Shown piece after piece: positions 12,816 through 24,085 of a stretch of DNA of 64,000 bases. A program made the translations under genes and the position numbers. The DNA is from Cristatella mucedo (taxonomy: Eukaryota; Bryozoa; Phylactolaemata; Cristatellidae). The notes under the pieces are model-generated. The model saw only the letters and a program-made list of their open reading frames with translations, did not search any database and was not told where the DNA came from. How positions within the stretch are numbered: position 1 is the first letter of the stretch; each line of letters starts with the position of its first letter. Location of the stretch: positions 1,397,001 to 1,461,000 of the forward strand of contig WPIO01000047.1 in the NCBI GenBank assembly GCA_009760855.2, read 5' to 3'.

Positions 12816-15800
12816 CTGCAAGGCAGAAAAGGCAAACAGATCACTTAAATGGACAGATGCCAGCTCAATATAACGTCATGGCTACGCTGACTGCGTCATT
12901 AACTGCTTAGCTGAATTCTCATGATAAGCGCCCAGCTGCGCTTCAGTCGCCCATTGGCCACAGAGCTGGAAACTGCTAGCTCCAATGACAGCAGCTAGTC
13001 CACCGACAGTGGGCCACTTACATACAATCCAGCCCCGCTCCGCTTCGTACTGAATGCCAAGGCCGGAATTTAGAAAAAAACCGATCAAACAACTCTTAGG
13101 CACCGCTCACTTTAAGCGGACTGTAAATAAGCCATTTATCATTTAGGCTTCTATGCTGCGAGCTGTCTTAAAACATGATATCAGATTTTGGATGCGATAT
13201 ATCTCTATAAACATGTCAGTGGAATCGCATAGATATCCCTGGCATGTTCAGTGTAGTCGGTTGCGGCATTAGATTGACCAATTGGAAGGATCACTTCGAC
13301 TATAATTACACGATTGCTTCTGAAAACCCCGCTAAGGATGGAGCAGCTTAAGTGGCCGAGCGTCTTGGAACCTTCAAGTCGATACCCTATCGAATTATAG
13401 TAGACTTTCGATACGGGCGAGCTACCAGGAGATATAGGCAATATAGAAAACAGGTGGCTGAGATTTACAGCACATTTAATCCCTCCAAGGGATGATTCTA
13501 AGGGATGCATACGAACGATTCCTACTCCTCCGACACCGATAACGCGATTGAGAATCCTCTGGATCATTTTACACTGCTGTACTATGTCACGTTGAGACGT
13601 GCAATTATTACGCTGAGGAGAGGCCTATATTTGTGCTTGACCGGATAGTCTTTACTATTAATATTCAATATTCTTTTGGAAAAATGTAAGAGAAAATGTC
13701 CCGTAGAAGATCCAGCTGACTCTCGGTCACGATTCGAGCATTTGTTGGATTCGAGAATAACGTATTAATTTTTAATCCGCATGATTTCAAGTTCACCTGT
13801 GGTTTCCACTGTTCCAGAACTTTTGCAGTCGGATTCTAGCACACTGAATGCCGTCACAAGCGGCTGAAAAGCGGAGCGACACCTATTTGGTTATTGTGGT
13901 ACGACGTGTGCATCCAGAAAGCGTCCAGGGTTCGGAAAAAACCTGTAAGTTTTGTGGAGTGAGGAACCACTTCGCTGCTGCTTGTAGACGTTCGCTTCGC
14001 TCCGTGGTAGACATCTCGAACGTCGTGGCAGAAGCCGACGAGTCTGAATGAAATACCTTCTCACTTTGCTTTACATGTGCTATAGACAAAGCCATGGCTT
14101 AGAGTTAGTAGTTCGTATGTATGTTTTGTATGCAGACTCCTCTGACAAGCCACTGGTGAGCTGTTAGAAGCACCACCGAAAGAGGCTGGTGCACTGCTGT
14201 GGTCCGCCTGTGATGTGGCATGGACTAGAGTATTGACATGCATTAGAGTACTGACGTGAATGGACAAAGATCATCTGAAGTACCTCTGAAATATGGAGTA
14301 CCTCAGGGCTCAGTGCTAGGTCCGGTTCTTTTCACGGTTTATACTCTGCCTCTTGCTGATGCGATTGCCAACCACAATCTAGGCTTTCACTTCTATGCGG
14401 ATGACACTCAGTTGTACCTTTGCTTTGATCCCTCCCAGCCTTCGAGCACCTCAAATTCTCTCAACTCACTAGCTGCTTGCACTGATGACATCCGCACATG
14501 GATGGCAGCAAATTTTCTAAAACTAAACGATGATAAAACTAACTTACTAGTTATGGGCAAACCCAGTGTGATTCAGAGATATGAAAGGCTGACTCAAAAT
14601 TTGCTCTGCCAGCATATCTCCAGTTGAATCAGCTCGAAATCTAGGTGTCATATTCCAAAGCGACCTCTCGTTAGACGACCACATCAGCTCCACAGTCAAA
14701 TCCGCCTATTTTCAGCTTCATAACATTGCTAAAATTCGGGCTTGTTTAGATAAAGATACCACGTCCAAGTTGGTCCATGAATTCGTGACATCCCGTCTCG
14801 ACTTCTGCAACTCACTGCTTACTGGCCTACCAGCATGTGCGATCAGGCGATTGCAGCTGGTGCAAAACTCTGCAGCTAGGCTTGTCTGTCGTGAGCGTCG
14901 CAGTTGCCACATTACTCCACTTCTCGCCGACCTGCACTGGCTACCAGTGAGGCAACGGATTGACTTCAAGGTTTTGTCGCTCACTTTTAGGTCCCTTCAT
15001 TCTATGGCTCCAGCCGATCTGTCAGATATACTACCCCATCAGGCCAAGCATCGTACCACTCGCTTTTCGGAATCCAACAGTCTACAAATACCTCGTACAA
15101 ACCTTAAATCCTTTGGAGACCGTGCATTTAGTTCGTATGCTCCCACAGCCTGGAACTCCCTCCCGACTTGCGCCAGAACATCCTCTGACCTGACCACATT
15201 TAAAAGAAACTTAAAAACACACCTATTTAGGACAGCATTTAGTGGGTCCCTGTGATTCGTCCTTGATGTGCTTATGCGTGCTGACACTGTGCATGCTGCC
15301 ACTAACCACATTTGCATGCTGACCCTGTGCATGTCACCCCTAACCATATTATTCGTTTCGTTTGTTTTTTCAAGCATGATTTTACTTACCATTCAATTGC
15401 ATTTCACTTTACAGCAAATGTAAAGCGCCTAGATAGAGATTAAGTTCTCTGAGGGCGCTTTATCAAGTGAATTATTATTATTATTATTATTATTATGGAC
15501 ACATGCTGGTAACCTGCTGGTGGCCAGATGGTGGATTCACCATCAGGGTCGGCCGGTGCACAATTGTGGTCGATGAATCATCGGAGTCGACCAGGGGACT
15601 GGAGAGTCGTCTGAGAGTAGGGGCCGAGGGGAGCCGTGCGCTCTTGGGCTCAGTACGTTGGGAATAAACTGTCGGTGTTGGGCATTGGCTGGCTCTCTGC
15701 TGTGCGACCAAACTACAAGATACAAATCTTAAAGTGCTAGGCCTTGTCTTTAAAGTACGAGGTTGACACCGGAGCCCCTTGCAAGGCATGCTTCATATCG

Positions 15801-18359
15801 CTGCTTGCAAGATGACGCTCCCCTGCCTACGGTGGCGAACCTCTGTCAATATGGAGTCAAGATGAGTTTCCCCAGCAATGTACAAAGGATGGCAGCAGAC
15901 CATGAAATTTGCTTTAGTTAAAGAAGACGTACAAGCCTTGTTAGACCTGCCTGTGAATTAGACATTTTCAAGGATAAGACTCTACTGGCCGTTACTTCAG
16001 CACAAGCCACTGCTAACCCGAGGAATGAATTTCGATGCATCTTTAATTGGTTGTGACATACGCCTGAGAATTAGAAAATCTTGCCGCACCCGGATGTCCA
16101 GCCAATTTTCCAGGTGGTTCGTTGCATTCTTTTCAAATACACGGATCAGCATGAGAACTACCAGCAGGCCCTGGTAATAATATGCTTGTATAATAATATG
16201 TATAATATGTATGTAGATTAATATGTGTTTATAGATCCCGCGGAGAATTGAATCTCTGTCTAGGCACTCTGCATATGCTGTAAAGGAAGCATGATCGTGT
16301 GGTGAGTGGTAGCATGCACAATACCAGCAAGCATAACATGGTTAGAAGTGACATACACAGTGTCACCGTGAAAAATATGGTTGTTGTCATCATGTACAGT
16401 CTCAGCCTGAATAAGCATACAAAGGATAACACACAACAACCCACTAAATGCTGTGAAAAGCTTTTAGCTCTTTTTTAATTTATTCAAGTCAGGGGATGTC
16501 ATGACGTCAGTCAAGAGTGAGTTCCAGGATTTAGTAGCACACGAACTAGAACCACCTCATCACCATGCACAAGCACACAAACACCAAATCACAAGGCTCT
16601 TCTAAATGCTGTGATACGCAAATGCGATTCGGGCTCCTTTTTTAAACATTATTTGTATTCTTTGCCGCAGGGTAGCAAGAGAAGGCACCGACAGTGGCTT
16701 GTTCATCTGAAGCCTCGCTGGGGTGATGGGCATGATTTCTCATTCCATGGTGGTCTGATCTTCAGATGAGAACTGGTTTTAATTACTTGTCATTTTGCAA
16801 ACAGGCTTTACAGCTCTTCCATAAGGGAGATATAGGTAAAGCCAAAACTATACTACTTGACAAAACTTTGATTTACTGGTCAGGTTACGTTATAATAATA
16901 ATAATAATTATAACACACTCGATAAATGGCCCTCAGAGAAATCAATCTCTTTCTAGGCGCTTTAAATTTGCTGCAAAGGAAATACGATCGAATGGTGAGT
17001 AGTATCTTGCTTGATAAACAACAAGAATAACATGGTTAGGGGTTACATGCACAGGGTCAGCATGCAAGTGTGATTAGTGGCAGCAGGCAACAGCGTCAGC
17101 ACGCATAAGCACATAAAGCATGAATAGCAAGGACCCACTAAATGCTGTCATAAATATATGCGTTTATAGTTTTTTTTAAATGTCGAAGAGTCAGGGAATG
17201 TCGTAACGAAAGTCGCAAGTGAGTTCTCGGCTTTGGGAGCATCCGAACTAAAGGTAGAAAGGTCCAAAGGATTTGAGGGTCGTACAAGGTATAGGTAACA
17301 GTTCCTTTCTGAAAAGCGGGTGGCACGATGCTTGGCCTGATGGGGGAGCAGATCTGATAGGTAGGCCAAAGAATAAAGGTAGGAGCCAAATACGTGATGA
17401 TAGGAAGTGATAGGAAGTGATGGCTGGATCCAAATAAGGAAAGGGCCTAAAAGTGAGCAACAAAGCCTTGAAGTCGGCTGCTGGAAGACTGGGAAACCGT
17501 GCTCGTCGGCGAGAAGTGCTGTTCCGTCTCCTGTACTAAAGTCTGTCAAGAGAAACCCAGGAAATGTAACAGTGCTAGTCCTTGCAGCGGACTAATCCTT
17601 TGCAGACTGATATTGGGTGGGGCTAGCGCTACGGAGTACGGCTAATTAGCAATAGCAATGCTGCAACCATACATGCAGAAGTATTTCTAATAATAATGAG
17701 ACATTTTTATAGCGCCCTCAGCGAACAAAATTTCATTGTAGTCTCTTTACATATGCTGTAAAGGAAGGGTGCCAGTTATTACAATTAGTAATTAATGTGC
17801 ACAGCATCAGTACCCAGAAGTAAACAGTAGACAGTCACGCAGAGCCGTCAAAAGCTGGGAGGAACATTGTTATCCATTTACCCACATTCTTAGCATCCCA
17901 GAACACCATTATGCATAACGTGAAATCCTAACCCTGCTACTCTTATTTTGGAAATCAAAAGCTGCGTCGCAGCTTTATCGCTGGAACCGACACCACGCTA
18001 GCACGTACGGCAGGTGCGTTCTGGCAGCGCTGAACGAGGAACGTGTACTGCCATTAAAAAATAAGGGCTCTCAACAAACTTTCGCGGTGCAAACGTCGCC
18101 GGTCGACCCAATGCTACTCTTCCGCTACGGTAATTAGCGAAGCCAACAAAAAGAAGTCTCTTTCGCTAGAGAAACCGTGCTCTGCTAGCCTTAAGCTAGC
18201 CTCTGCCACGCGAATCCTACGCACCGCCGGTACTTGGAGTACTTACACGTGCCTACAGCTTAGGACGCACGGTGCTTCAAAATAGGTGAGACACACCGCG
18301 CAAGTATAATCTTTCAAGTGCTCATTAGCGTCGTTGGTAGAGCCGAAGCTTGCGGCCAT
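12641..18359 (-). CDS. RNF-B: RNF114/RNF166-type RING E3 ligase, partial (exons 1-2)
   Basis: Two exons joined by a GT-AG intron give the first 96 residues. The RING finger uses Cys20, Cys23, Cys35, His37, Cys40, Cys43, Cys59 and Cys62. Cys90 and Cys93 begin a C2HC finger that the next exon would complete. The family acts as cytosolic or nuclear E3 ubiquitin ligases: the RING binds the E2 and a C-terminal UIM binds ubiquitin. The start ATG (18359-18357) has A at -3 and G at +4. Exon boundaries and phases equal those of RNF-A upstream on the same strand, so it is a tandem paralogue. Intron 1 holds a gypsy remnant and LINE A pieces. Exons 3-6 were not found; they may lie beyond position 1, or the copy may be incomplete. 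Confidence 0.85.
13848..14051 (+). pseudogene. Ty3/gypsy gag zinc-knuckle remnant
   Basis: The frame contains CKFCGVRNHFAAAC, a CX2CX4HX4C zinc knuckle followed by basic residues, typical of Ty3/gypsy Gag-Pol N-terminal regions. The matching aspartic protease motif lies at 15760, on the far side of a LINE A insertion. No LTRs were recognised. Confidence 0.65.
14244..15494 (+). mobile_element. LINE A copy, 5' truncated, with (ATT)n tail
   Basis: It runs from the RT palm (YGVPQGSVLGPVLF, FHFYADDTQLYLCF at 14280-14430) through the C-terminal region (RLDFCNSLLTGL, RLQLVQNSAARLVC, AWNSLPT) to the 3' hairpin and (ATT)n at 15471-15494. A frameshift near 14610 separates two frames (14256-14627 and 14770-15255). 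It splits the gypsy remnant and sits in RNF-B intron 1, antisense to the gene. Confidence 0.95.
15741..16010 (+). pseudogene. Ty3/gypsy protease and linker remnant
   Basis: Translation gives KYEVDTGAPCKA with the retropepsin DTGA motif. After a frameshift, DDAPLPTVANLCQYGVKMSF follows, then VQALLDL and, in another frame, PACELDIFKDKT, resembling the LLGLPxCEEL segment after the protease. At least two frameshifts are present. It shares its orientation with the zinc knuckle at 13848-14051. Confidence 0.6.
16183..16560 (-). mobile_element. LINE A 3' end, degenerate
   Basis: Tail remnant (TAATAATATG), eroded hairpin (GAGAATTGAATCTCTGTC/GGCACT), GTGGTGAGTGGTAGCATGC, GGTTAGAAGTGACATACACAG and GGGGATGTCATGACGTCAG follow the inverted LINE A 3' end. 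Confidence 0.75.
16893..17540 (-). mobile_element. LINE A 3' part
   Basis: It starts with (AAT)n and the inverted hairpin (AGAGAAATCAATCTCTTTC, GGCGCTTTAAATTTGCTGC). The reverse strand continues into C-terminal RT codons (LSDLLPHQAKHRATRFSERN). Frames are broken. Confidence 0.88.
17685..17830 (-). mobile_element. LINE A 3' tail fragment
   Basis: TAATAATGAGACATTTTTATAGCGCCCTCAG followed by CTCTTTACATATGCTGTAAAGG is an inverted LINE A tail, interrupted within the hairpin. Confidence 0.7.
18247..18359 (-). CDS. RNF-B exon 1 (start codon, first RING cysteines)
   Basis: The 113-bp exon runs from ATG to a CACGT|GTAAGT donor, ending two bases into a codon. It encodes 37 residues including LKDYTCAVCLTYFEAP and SCRH. 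The arrangement LKDY-x-CA-x-C-x2-YFE-x-PC-x-L-x-C-x-H is shared with RNF-A exon 1. Split codon GT+A gives Val38. Confidence 0.88.
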
Positions 18360-18599
18360 CCTATTCGAAGGGTTGCTTCGTCGCTTATGGCATCTTACTG
18401 AAGTCGCTTATGGGTGAGGGCGCAGCCTCATTTCTATAAAGTTGTGGAATTCGTGTGCCGTTTTTTAAATTAAAATTCATATTTCATTTATGGGTGACTG
18501 TGCAGCTTTATTTCTGTTATAGTAGATTTAATAATTGAACCATATTTTAGTCCGGGCAACCGCACCTTCCGTTACCTACCACGTTCTACACGGACACTG

Positions 18600-18755
18600 G
18601 ATTAAAAAAAAATACATACTAGCTGCTATAGCAGCCTCTTTTTTATATCGTCGGAAAAAAGAGCCTTAAAGACTATCACCAACGCCTGTAGCGACAATAC
18701 AGGATCAGCCACCGCAGGATTAAAAACCCAAACCATAACCTAATTAGAAAAAAAA
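18600..18755 (-). mobile_element. SINE2 copy
   Basis: The reverse strand reads ...TTTTTAATCCTGCGGTGGCTGATCC...GGTGATAGTCTTTAAGGCTC..., colinear with the other SINE2 copies (22262, 30785, 31955). The B box is eroded. Confidence 0.6.
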
Positions 18756-18889
18756 TAAATCTCCAAGTCCGGCCGCACGCTTGGGCTGCCTTACGTGAAG
18801 GAGTTCGGTTTTATTGCCGCTTAGCCGTCTAAAGAAATTGGCCGACGTCCGCGACCAAATGTGCAAGGCAAAAATTCAATTTATGTCGT

Positions 18890-19130
18890 CGCCTCAATCA
18901 ACACTCGTGGTTTACACGAAAAATTCAATTGAATATCGGTTGCATGCGAGTGATAACCGATCTCATCGGCCCGAGTCCCTCTTTTCGGAAGCTCAATATA
19001 AGCGTATAAACGGCAAAACACCGATAACAGATCCTTGTGGAACTTGAGAAGTGACTGATCTAACGGATGAGACTTGACCTCCACACAATGTGGATTGAAC
19101 ACGATCGGACAAGTACGATTTGAGCACACC
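18890..19130 (-). mobile_element. Decayed RT palm fragment
   Basis: One reverse frame gives VPQGSVIGVLP (the PQGS motif), and another gives GYHSHATDIQLNF, a broken form of the H-x-YADDTQLY catalytic block. It is a LINE RT fragment of uncertain family with frameshifts. Confidence 0.65.
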
Positions 19131-19182
19131 CTCCCCCCCCCCCGACCTCATCTGTCAGAGCAACATTCAAGTAGGACATTGT

Positions 19183-20140
19183 GACAACTTACTAGTTATG
19201 GGTAAACCAAGTGTGATTCCGAAATTGGAATAGTTAACGCTCAAAATCGACTCTGCCAGCGTATCTTCAGTTGAATCTACACGAAATACAGGTGTCACCT
19301 TCCAAAGTGACCTTTCATTAGGCGACAACATCAGCGCCACAATCAAGTCTGCCTACTGTCAGCTACATAATATTGCTAAAACTGGGACTTGTTTAGACAG
19401 GCATACCACATCTAAGTATCTACGTTGGTCTATGCATTTCTGACATTCCGTCGTCTTGACTTCTTTAACCTACCGCTTGCTGGCATATCGGCCTGTGCAA
19501 TCAGGCGCTTACAGCTGGTGCAAAACTCTGCAAATAGGCTCGTCTGTCCTGTGCGTCGCAGTTGCCACATCACACCATTTCTCGCCGACTGGATACCAGT
19601 CAAGCAAGGCATCGACGTTAAGATTTTGCCACTAACTTTTTTTTGCCCTTCATTCTTTGGCTCCTGCCTGCCTATTCGATCTACTACCCCGCCAGGCTCA
19701 GCAACATTCCACCCGCTTTCCGGAATGTAACTGTTTACCTATACCTTGTACAAACCTCAAATGTTTCAGAAACTTTGAATTTAGTTCGTATGCTCCCAAA
19801 GCCTGGAACTCACTCCTGACTTGCGTCACGACGTCCCCTGACTTCACGGGCATTTAAAAAGAAATTAAAACGGAACTATTTAGCATAGCATTTAGTGGGT
19901 CCCTGTGATTCGTTCTTTATGTGCTTATGCTTGCTGACACTGTGCATGCCACCACTAACTACGCTTGCATTCTGGCCCTGTGCATCTTACCCCTAACTAT
20001 ATTATTCTTGTTGTTCATTGAGCATGCTATTACTTACCATTCGATCGTATTTCCTTTGCAGCAAATGTAATGCACCTAGAAAGAGATTGAGTTCTCTGAG
20101 GGCGCTTTATCAAGTGTGTTATTTTTATTATTATTATTCT
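19183..20140 (+). mobile_element. LINE A copy, 5' truncated
   Basis: Translations include AIRRLQLVQNSANRLVC (19490) and FSSYAPKAWNSLLTC (19785). It ends in CACCTAGAAAGAGATTGAG, TTCTCTGAGGGCGC and (ATT)n at 20116-20137. Several stops and frameshifts are present. Confidence 0.92.
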
Positions 20141-21585
20141 GATCAGTAGTACATGCAGCAGACAGAGCAACCATGGTCAGGTCAGTGACATAAATATTCT
20201 TGTTGCTGCTTCTGGTGACGTTGGAAACGATGTTCTGGTTCGGAAGAGAGCAGTTTCAAGGAAGTAGTGTCACTTGAATACTGACTCAAATCTTCCCAAT
20301 TTGTTCTAGACGTTGCTTAGTGAAAATCTTTACTTGAGTATTTGAATAAAAAAGAAAACGGAAGCAGTAGTTTGATATGATCTCTGAATTCAATCAAGAC
20401 TTTTTAAGTAGTAGTCAAACGTTGGTAGATTTGAAAGACTTTGAAATAACCCCGTTGTCCAAAGAAGCTTTAAGAACCTGAGTTATTGCTGGACTCAGTC
20501 TTTCTGCCAGCTAAGAAGAGAGATATTGATGATACAAGATTTACATACCCTAACCTTTTTTGATAGACTTTCTTAAGGTAGCTACTTTGCATGCAGAAAC
20601 TATGGAAAAGTTTCCTGAGTAAAATCATTTGTTGCCAATAGAAATTTGATTTAGTCAGAGGTGGCTTTACGAAAGTTCTAATATATGCCATTCATCATTT
20701 TTTAATGAAGATGATCAAAAACTATCGGCCGAACTATTAGCATCTATGGAGGGAGTCCTCTTAGAGTTAGTAAGGAAATGGTTGACTATATCGTGTTTTG
20801 GGCCTGACTGGCGAAACATAAATTTGAGAGTGAAAAACTGGATCCTGGATTTTATGAGCTTCCGGGTGTAAACGCAGAGGGAGTCTTTGAAACTGGCTAG
20901 ATCTGTATCACACTCATATTTTATTAAATAATAATGATAGTAAGTTGACATAGCATCTTCAGAGAACTTAATGTCGGCAGAGTCTGTATGCTGATCAAGA
21001 AGACCTGCGTGGCAGACAGGTTTCGAAATTTCTCAGCATCAAACTTGTCAAGTTTCGTTGCTCAAAAAACTCGTTGTTACCCAGCACATACAACACAACG
21101 GAGAACTGCAAGCGATAATGAGAATAATGGTCAGCGGGAACGAAAAATGATCAGTGGGGTAGCCATCTTGTGGGATCATAACATCCATCCAGCAATTGGC
21201 TGCTGATTTGAGCTATATGACCAAAGTGCTTGACCAAGCCAAAGTTCTCCAGAGAGTCGGGAAATGAGCGGACCTGACTGTGGCTAGGTTGTCAACGTGA
21301 ATTTGAAAGTACCCAGCCATCTATAATGACCTATCCCACACGAATATTTTAATGAGGAAGTCGGAAAACCTCTTCATTAACTCGGCACCGACCACCAGAA
21401 GGAGGTGGGTAGATTGTAACTATCCGAATAGTTCAAGTAGATCTCATGGAATTTCGTTCACAAAAAGGCCCGCACCAGAACGCAATCAGAGGTGGATGCA
21501 AATTGCTCCACGGAGTGGGCTAGTGTAGGATTGTAGCATTCAATCAAGTCAGGAAGGTCACTGGAACTGGATCTTGGCCCATGAC
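20141..21585. other. No recognised gene
   Basis: Short unrelated frames only (longest about 78 codons). No family repeat or conserved exon was recognised. Confidence 0.4.
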
Positions 21586-21589
21586 GTAA

Positions 21590-21735
21590 GGTTCTCGCTT
21601 TTCACGACCCGGATCGCGATTTCCAGTCCTGCAGTCGGCGATCTGTATCGCCGGCTTCGAGCGGCGGTGATAGCCGTTAAAGTTCTTCTGCAGCGCTACA
21701 AAGTAGGCTGTTAAATCAGCTAAGCATTTTTTTAG
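21590..21735 (+). mobile_element. SINE2 copy
   Basis: CTTTTCACGACCCGGATCGC, CAGTCCTGCAGTCGGCGATC, GGCGGTGATAGCC and AGTTCTTCTGCAGCGCTA are in the same order as in the 22262 copy. Confidence 0.65.
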
Positions 21736-22261
21736 ACGGATCAAGCGGGAGAGCAGATGACAAATTTGCTTTGGACAGCTTCACTGTCGAGTGACCTTAG
21801 TTTCTTGACTTAGTGCCGAAACGGAAACGCGTTCCGAGTATAATGGAATAACCTAAGCGCGTGATCAGCAGCACAGAAAGTTCGGTCGGTTAGTACAAAT
21901 TGCTTGCGTCCACGTCTTGAACTTATTATTGTTTTAATTCAAATAAGTTCTGAGGAGTGCTGCAATAGTTCTCAGCAGCAATGACTGATTAATGACTGAG
22001 CTTGCCTTATTACTGAATCAGATATAGCTTTACTCATGCTGCCTTGTCTACAGCCAGATCTGCACCACCCGATAGCAGAGAGACGTACCTCCTTGCATAC
22101 GCAGCACCTAAAAGCAACCAACGTAGAGTGCACAGGCACGAGCCAACAAGCCTTTCTCTTCTTAATCTGGTCAAAGTATTGTCGGAGGCACACGTAATGA
22201 CGACGGCTTATACCTATAGGCTACTTACAAGATTGCAGCCATATATAGAAGATGAGCTATG

Positions 22262-22400
22262 ATAGCATATTTGGTGGGGCGGTTGCTTTTCACGACCTCG
22301 AGCCCGAGGTCATGGGGTTCGAACCCTGCAGGGGTGATCCTTTTTGCCGCTACCAGCAGTGATGATAGCCATAAAGGCTCTTCTGTCACTATTTATCTCT
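22262..22400 (+). mobile_element. SINE2 copy with clear B box
   Basis: GGGGCGGTTGCTTTTCACGA, CCCGAGGTCATG, then GGGTTCGAACCC (a perfect tRNA-type B box), a spacer, and GATGATAGCC, AGGCTCTTCTG. The tRNA-like head with an unrelated tail fits a tRNA-derived SINE rather than a functional tRNA gene. Confidence 0.7.
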
Positions 22401-22479
22401 TTTATCTTCACTGTCAGACCAACCTAGCCCTGCCATAACCAAGATTTCTTTCTAATGCTTCTTTCGAAAAAGGGGGCAG

Positions 22480-24085
22480 TACCCAAGTCCTTCAAATCAG
22501 GAATAGTTAGACGATGCTTAAAAAGCATGGATTAGATACAGGGGTCCTTGCAAACTATCGCCCAGTTTACCTTTTCCCTTTCTTTTCAAAGATTCTTGAA
22601 AGAATTGTCACTAAGCAACTTGTTGCGCATATTGAAAAGAATGAAATGTCAGAAACATTTCAATCAGGGTTCAAGAGGCAGCACTCCACTGAAGTTGCTC
22701 TCAACCGTGTTAACAACGACATACTATGTGGCAACGATGGCGGGAATGTCACTACCCTAGCTCTCCTAGATCTATCAGCTGCTTTTGACACCATGTATAA
22801 CGATGTCTTACTTGAACGATTGAGAACAACGATCGGTCTGGCAGACGAGGCACTGGCGTAGTTTACCTCGTACTTGTCTGATCGTGTTCAATCCGCGTCG
22901 TGTGGGGGGTCAGGTCTCACACACGAGACAGGTCACCTGTGGAGTCCCTTAAGGGGCCGTACTCGGTCCCATGCTGTTCTCCATTTATACTCAACCTGTG
23001 AGAAAGGTGATTAAGGCTCATGGAGTAGGGTGTCACTTTTATGCTGGTGACGTTCAGCTGTATTTGTCATTCAAGCCGTCGGAATCTGCTGCAGCAACTG
23101 ATAAACTAAATGCTTATCTGGCCAACATTCAATCCTGGATGTCGGAATACTTGAAACTAAATGACGATCAAACCTAACTGCTGCTCATAGGATACCCCAA
23201 GCGCGTGATTGAATTAAAAGGCTTTGCGCTTCTAATAGGTGATGCTGTTGTGCGACCATCACCACGTGCTCGAAATTTAGGTGTCGTTTTCGACAGCTGC
23301 CTAAATTTTAAAAGCTTCATTCAGAAGACTGCTTCTACAGCTAGCCATCACGTCCGATCCCTATGTAAGGTTAGTAGCTGTCTTCCACAGTATCTTGCAA
23401 ATAATTTAACTGGCTCCTTAGTTCTGTCTCGGCTTGATTATTGCAATTCCGTTTTGTCTGGTCAACCAAGAAAGGCAACTAGGCCCCTGCAGCTGGCTAT
23501 GAATATGGCTGCAAGGCTAGTTTTCACATCCCAGAGGTTTGAGGACGTTTCTCCTTTGCTAAAAGAGCTAAGATGGATGCCGGTTGAGCAACAGATAAAG
23601 AGCAAAGTTCTTACGCTGACCCACAAGGCCAACCACAGCTTAGCTCCTCCATACCTAGCTGAACTGCTGCCCCAGTTTCAGCCTCCTCGAGCCCTCAGGT
23701 CCTGTATGGACAATAAATTAGCTGTTCCATTCCTCCGCTTAAAGAACGTTAGCCACAGAAGCTTTAGCTCCTCTGCAGGTCCTAGACTGTGGAACTCACT
23801 TCCACAATTCTTACGCTATGACAACTACTCTCCTGTTTCCGCCTACAGCTCATCTTTTTCAGCGGTCCTGAGCTACTACTTCCACGCTACTCACTACAGC
23901 AACATTTCTCCTGACTCTGCTCTGCTTCCCACTTTCTCTTTGCTGCGTAAGACGAAGTGTGTTGGCCACCGAGTGGGTACCGAAATCCGCTTAGGCTGTA
24001 AGTTCGCTATACAAAATTCTCCTGCGTAACACCCACATAGTCTTTATTTCTTTGTGGAGTTACAGACGGAGTTACATTACATTTC
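22480..24085 (+). mobile_element. LINE B, longest copy (RT to 3' end)
   Basis: A non-LTR reverse transcriptase of the CR1/L2 group, which copies its RNA into nicked DNA. Frame 22514-22861 carries NYRPVYLFPFFSKILERIV, FQSGFKRQHSTEVAL and LLDLSAAFDT. Near 22940-23060, CHFYAGDVQLYLSF shows YAGD where YADD is expected, losing a catalytic Asp. Frame 23205-24029 (274 codons) holds the C-terminal domain (RNLGVVFDS, RLDYCNSVLSG, GPRLWNSLPQF). The 3' end is TAACACCCACATAG, GAGTTACAGACGGAG, ACATTACATTTC. An in-frame stop at about 22859 and a further break split the ORF. The 5' half, including the endonuclease, is missing. Confidence 0.93.

Noticed and set aside
22262-22345. tRNA gene at the perfect B box
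   Set aside because: No plausible acceptor stem or anticodon arm, and the sequence is followed by the tail shared with other SINE2 copies.
22514-24029. LINE B reading as a host telomerase or other RT gene
   Set aside because: AFDT, HSTE and GPRLWNSLP motifs, a repeated 3' tail and dispersed truncated copies identify a non-LTR retrotransposon.
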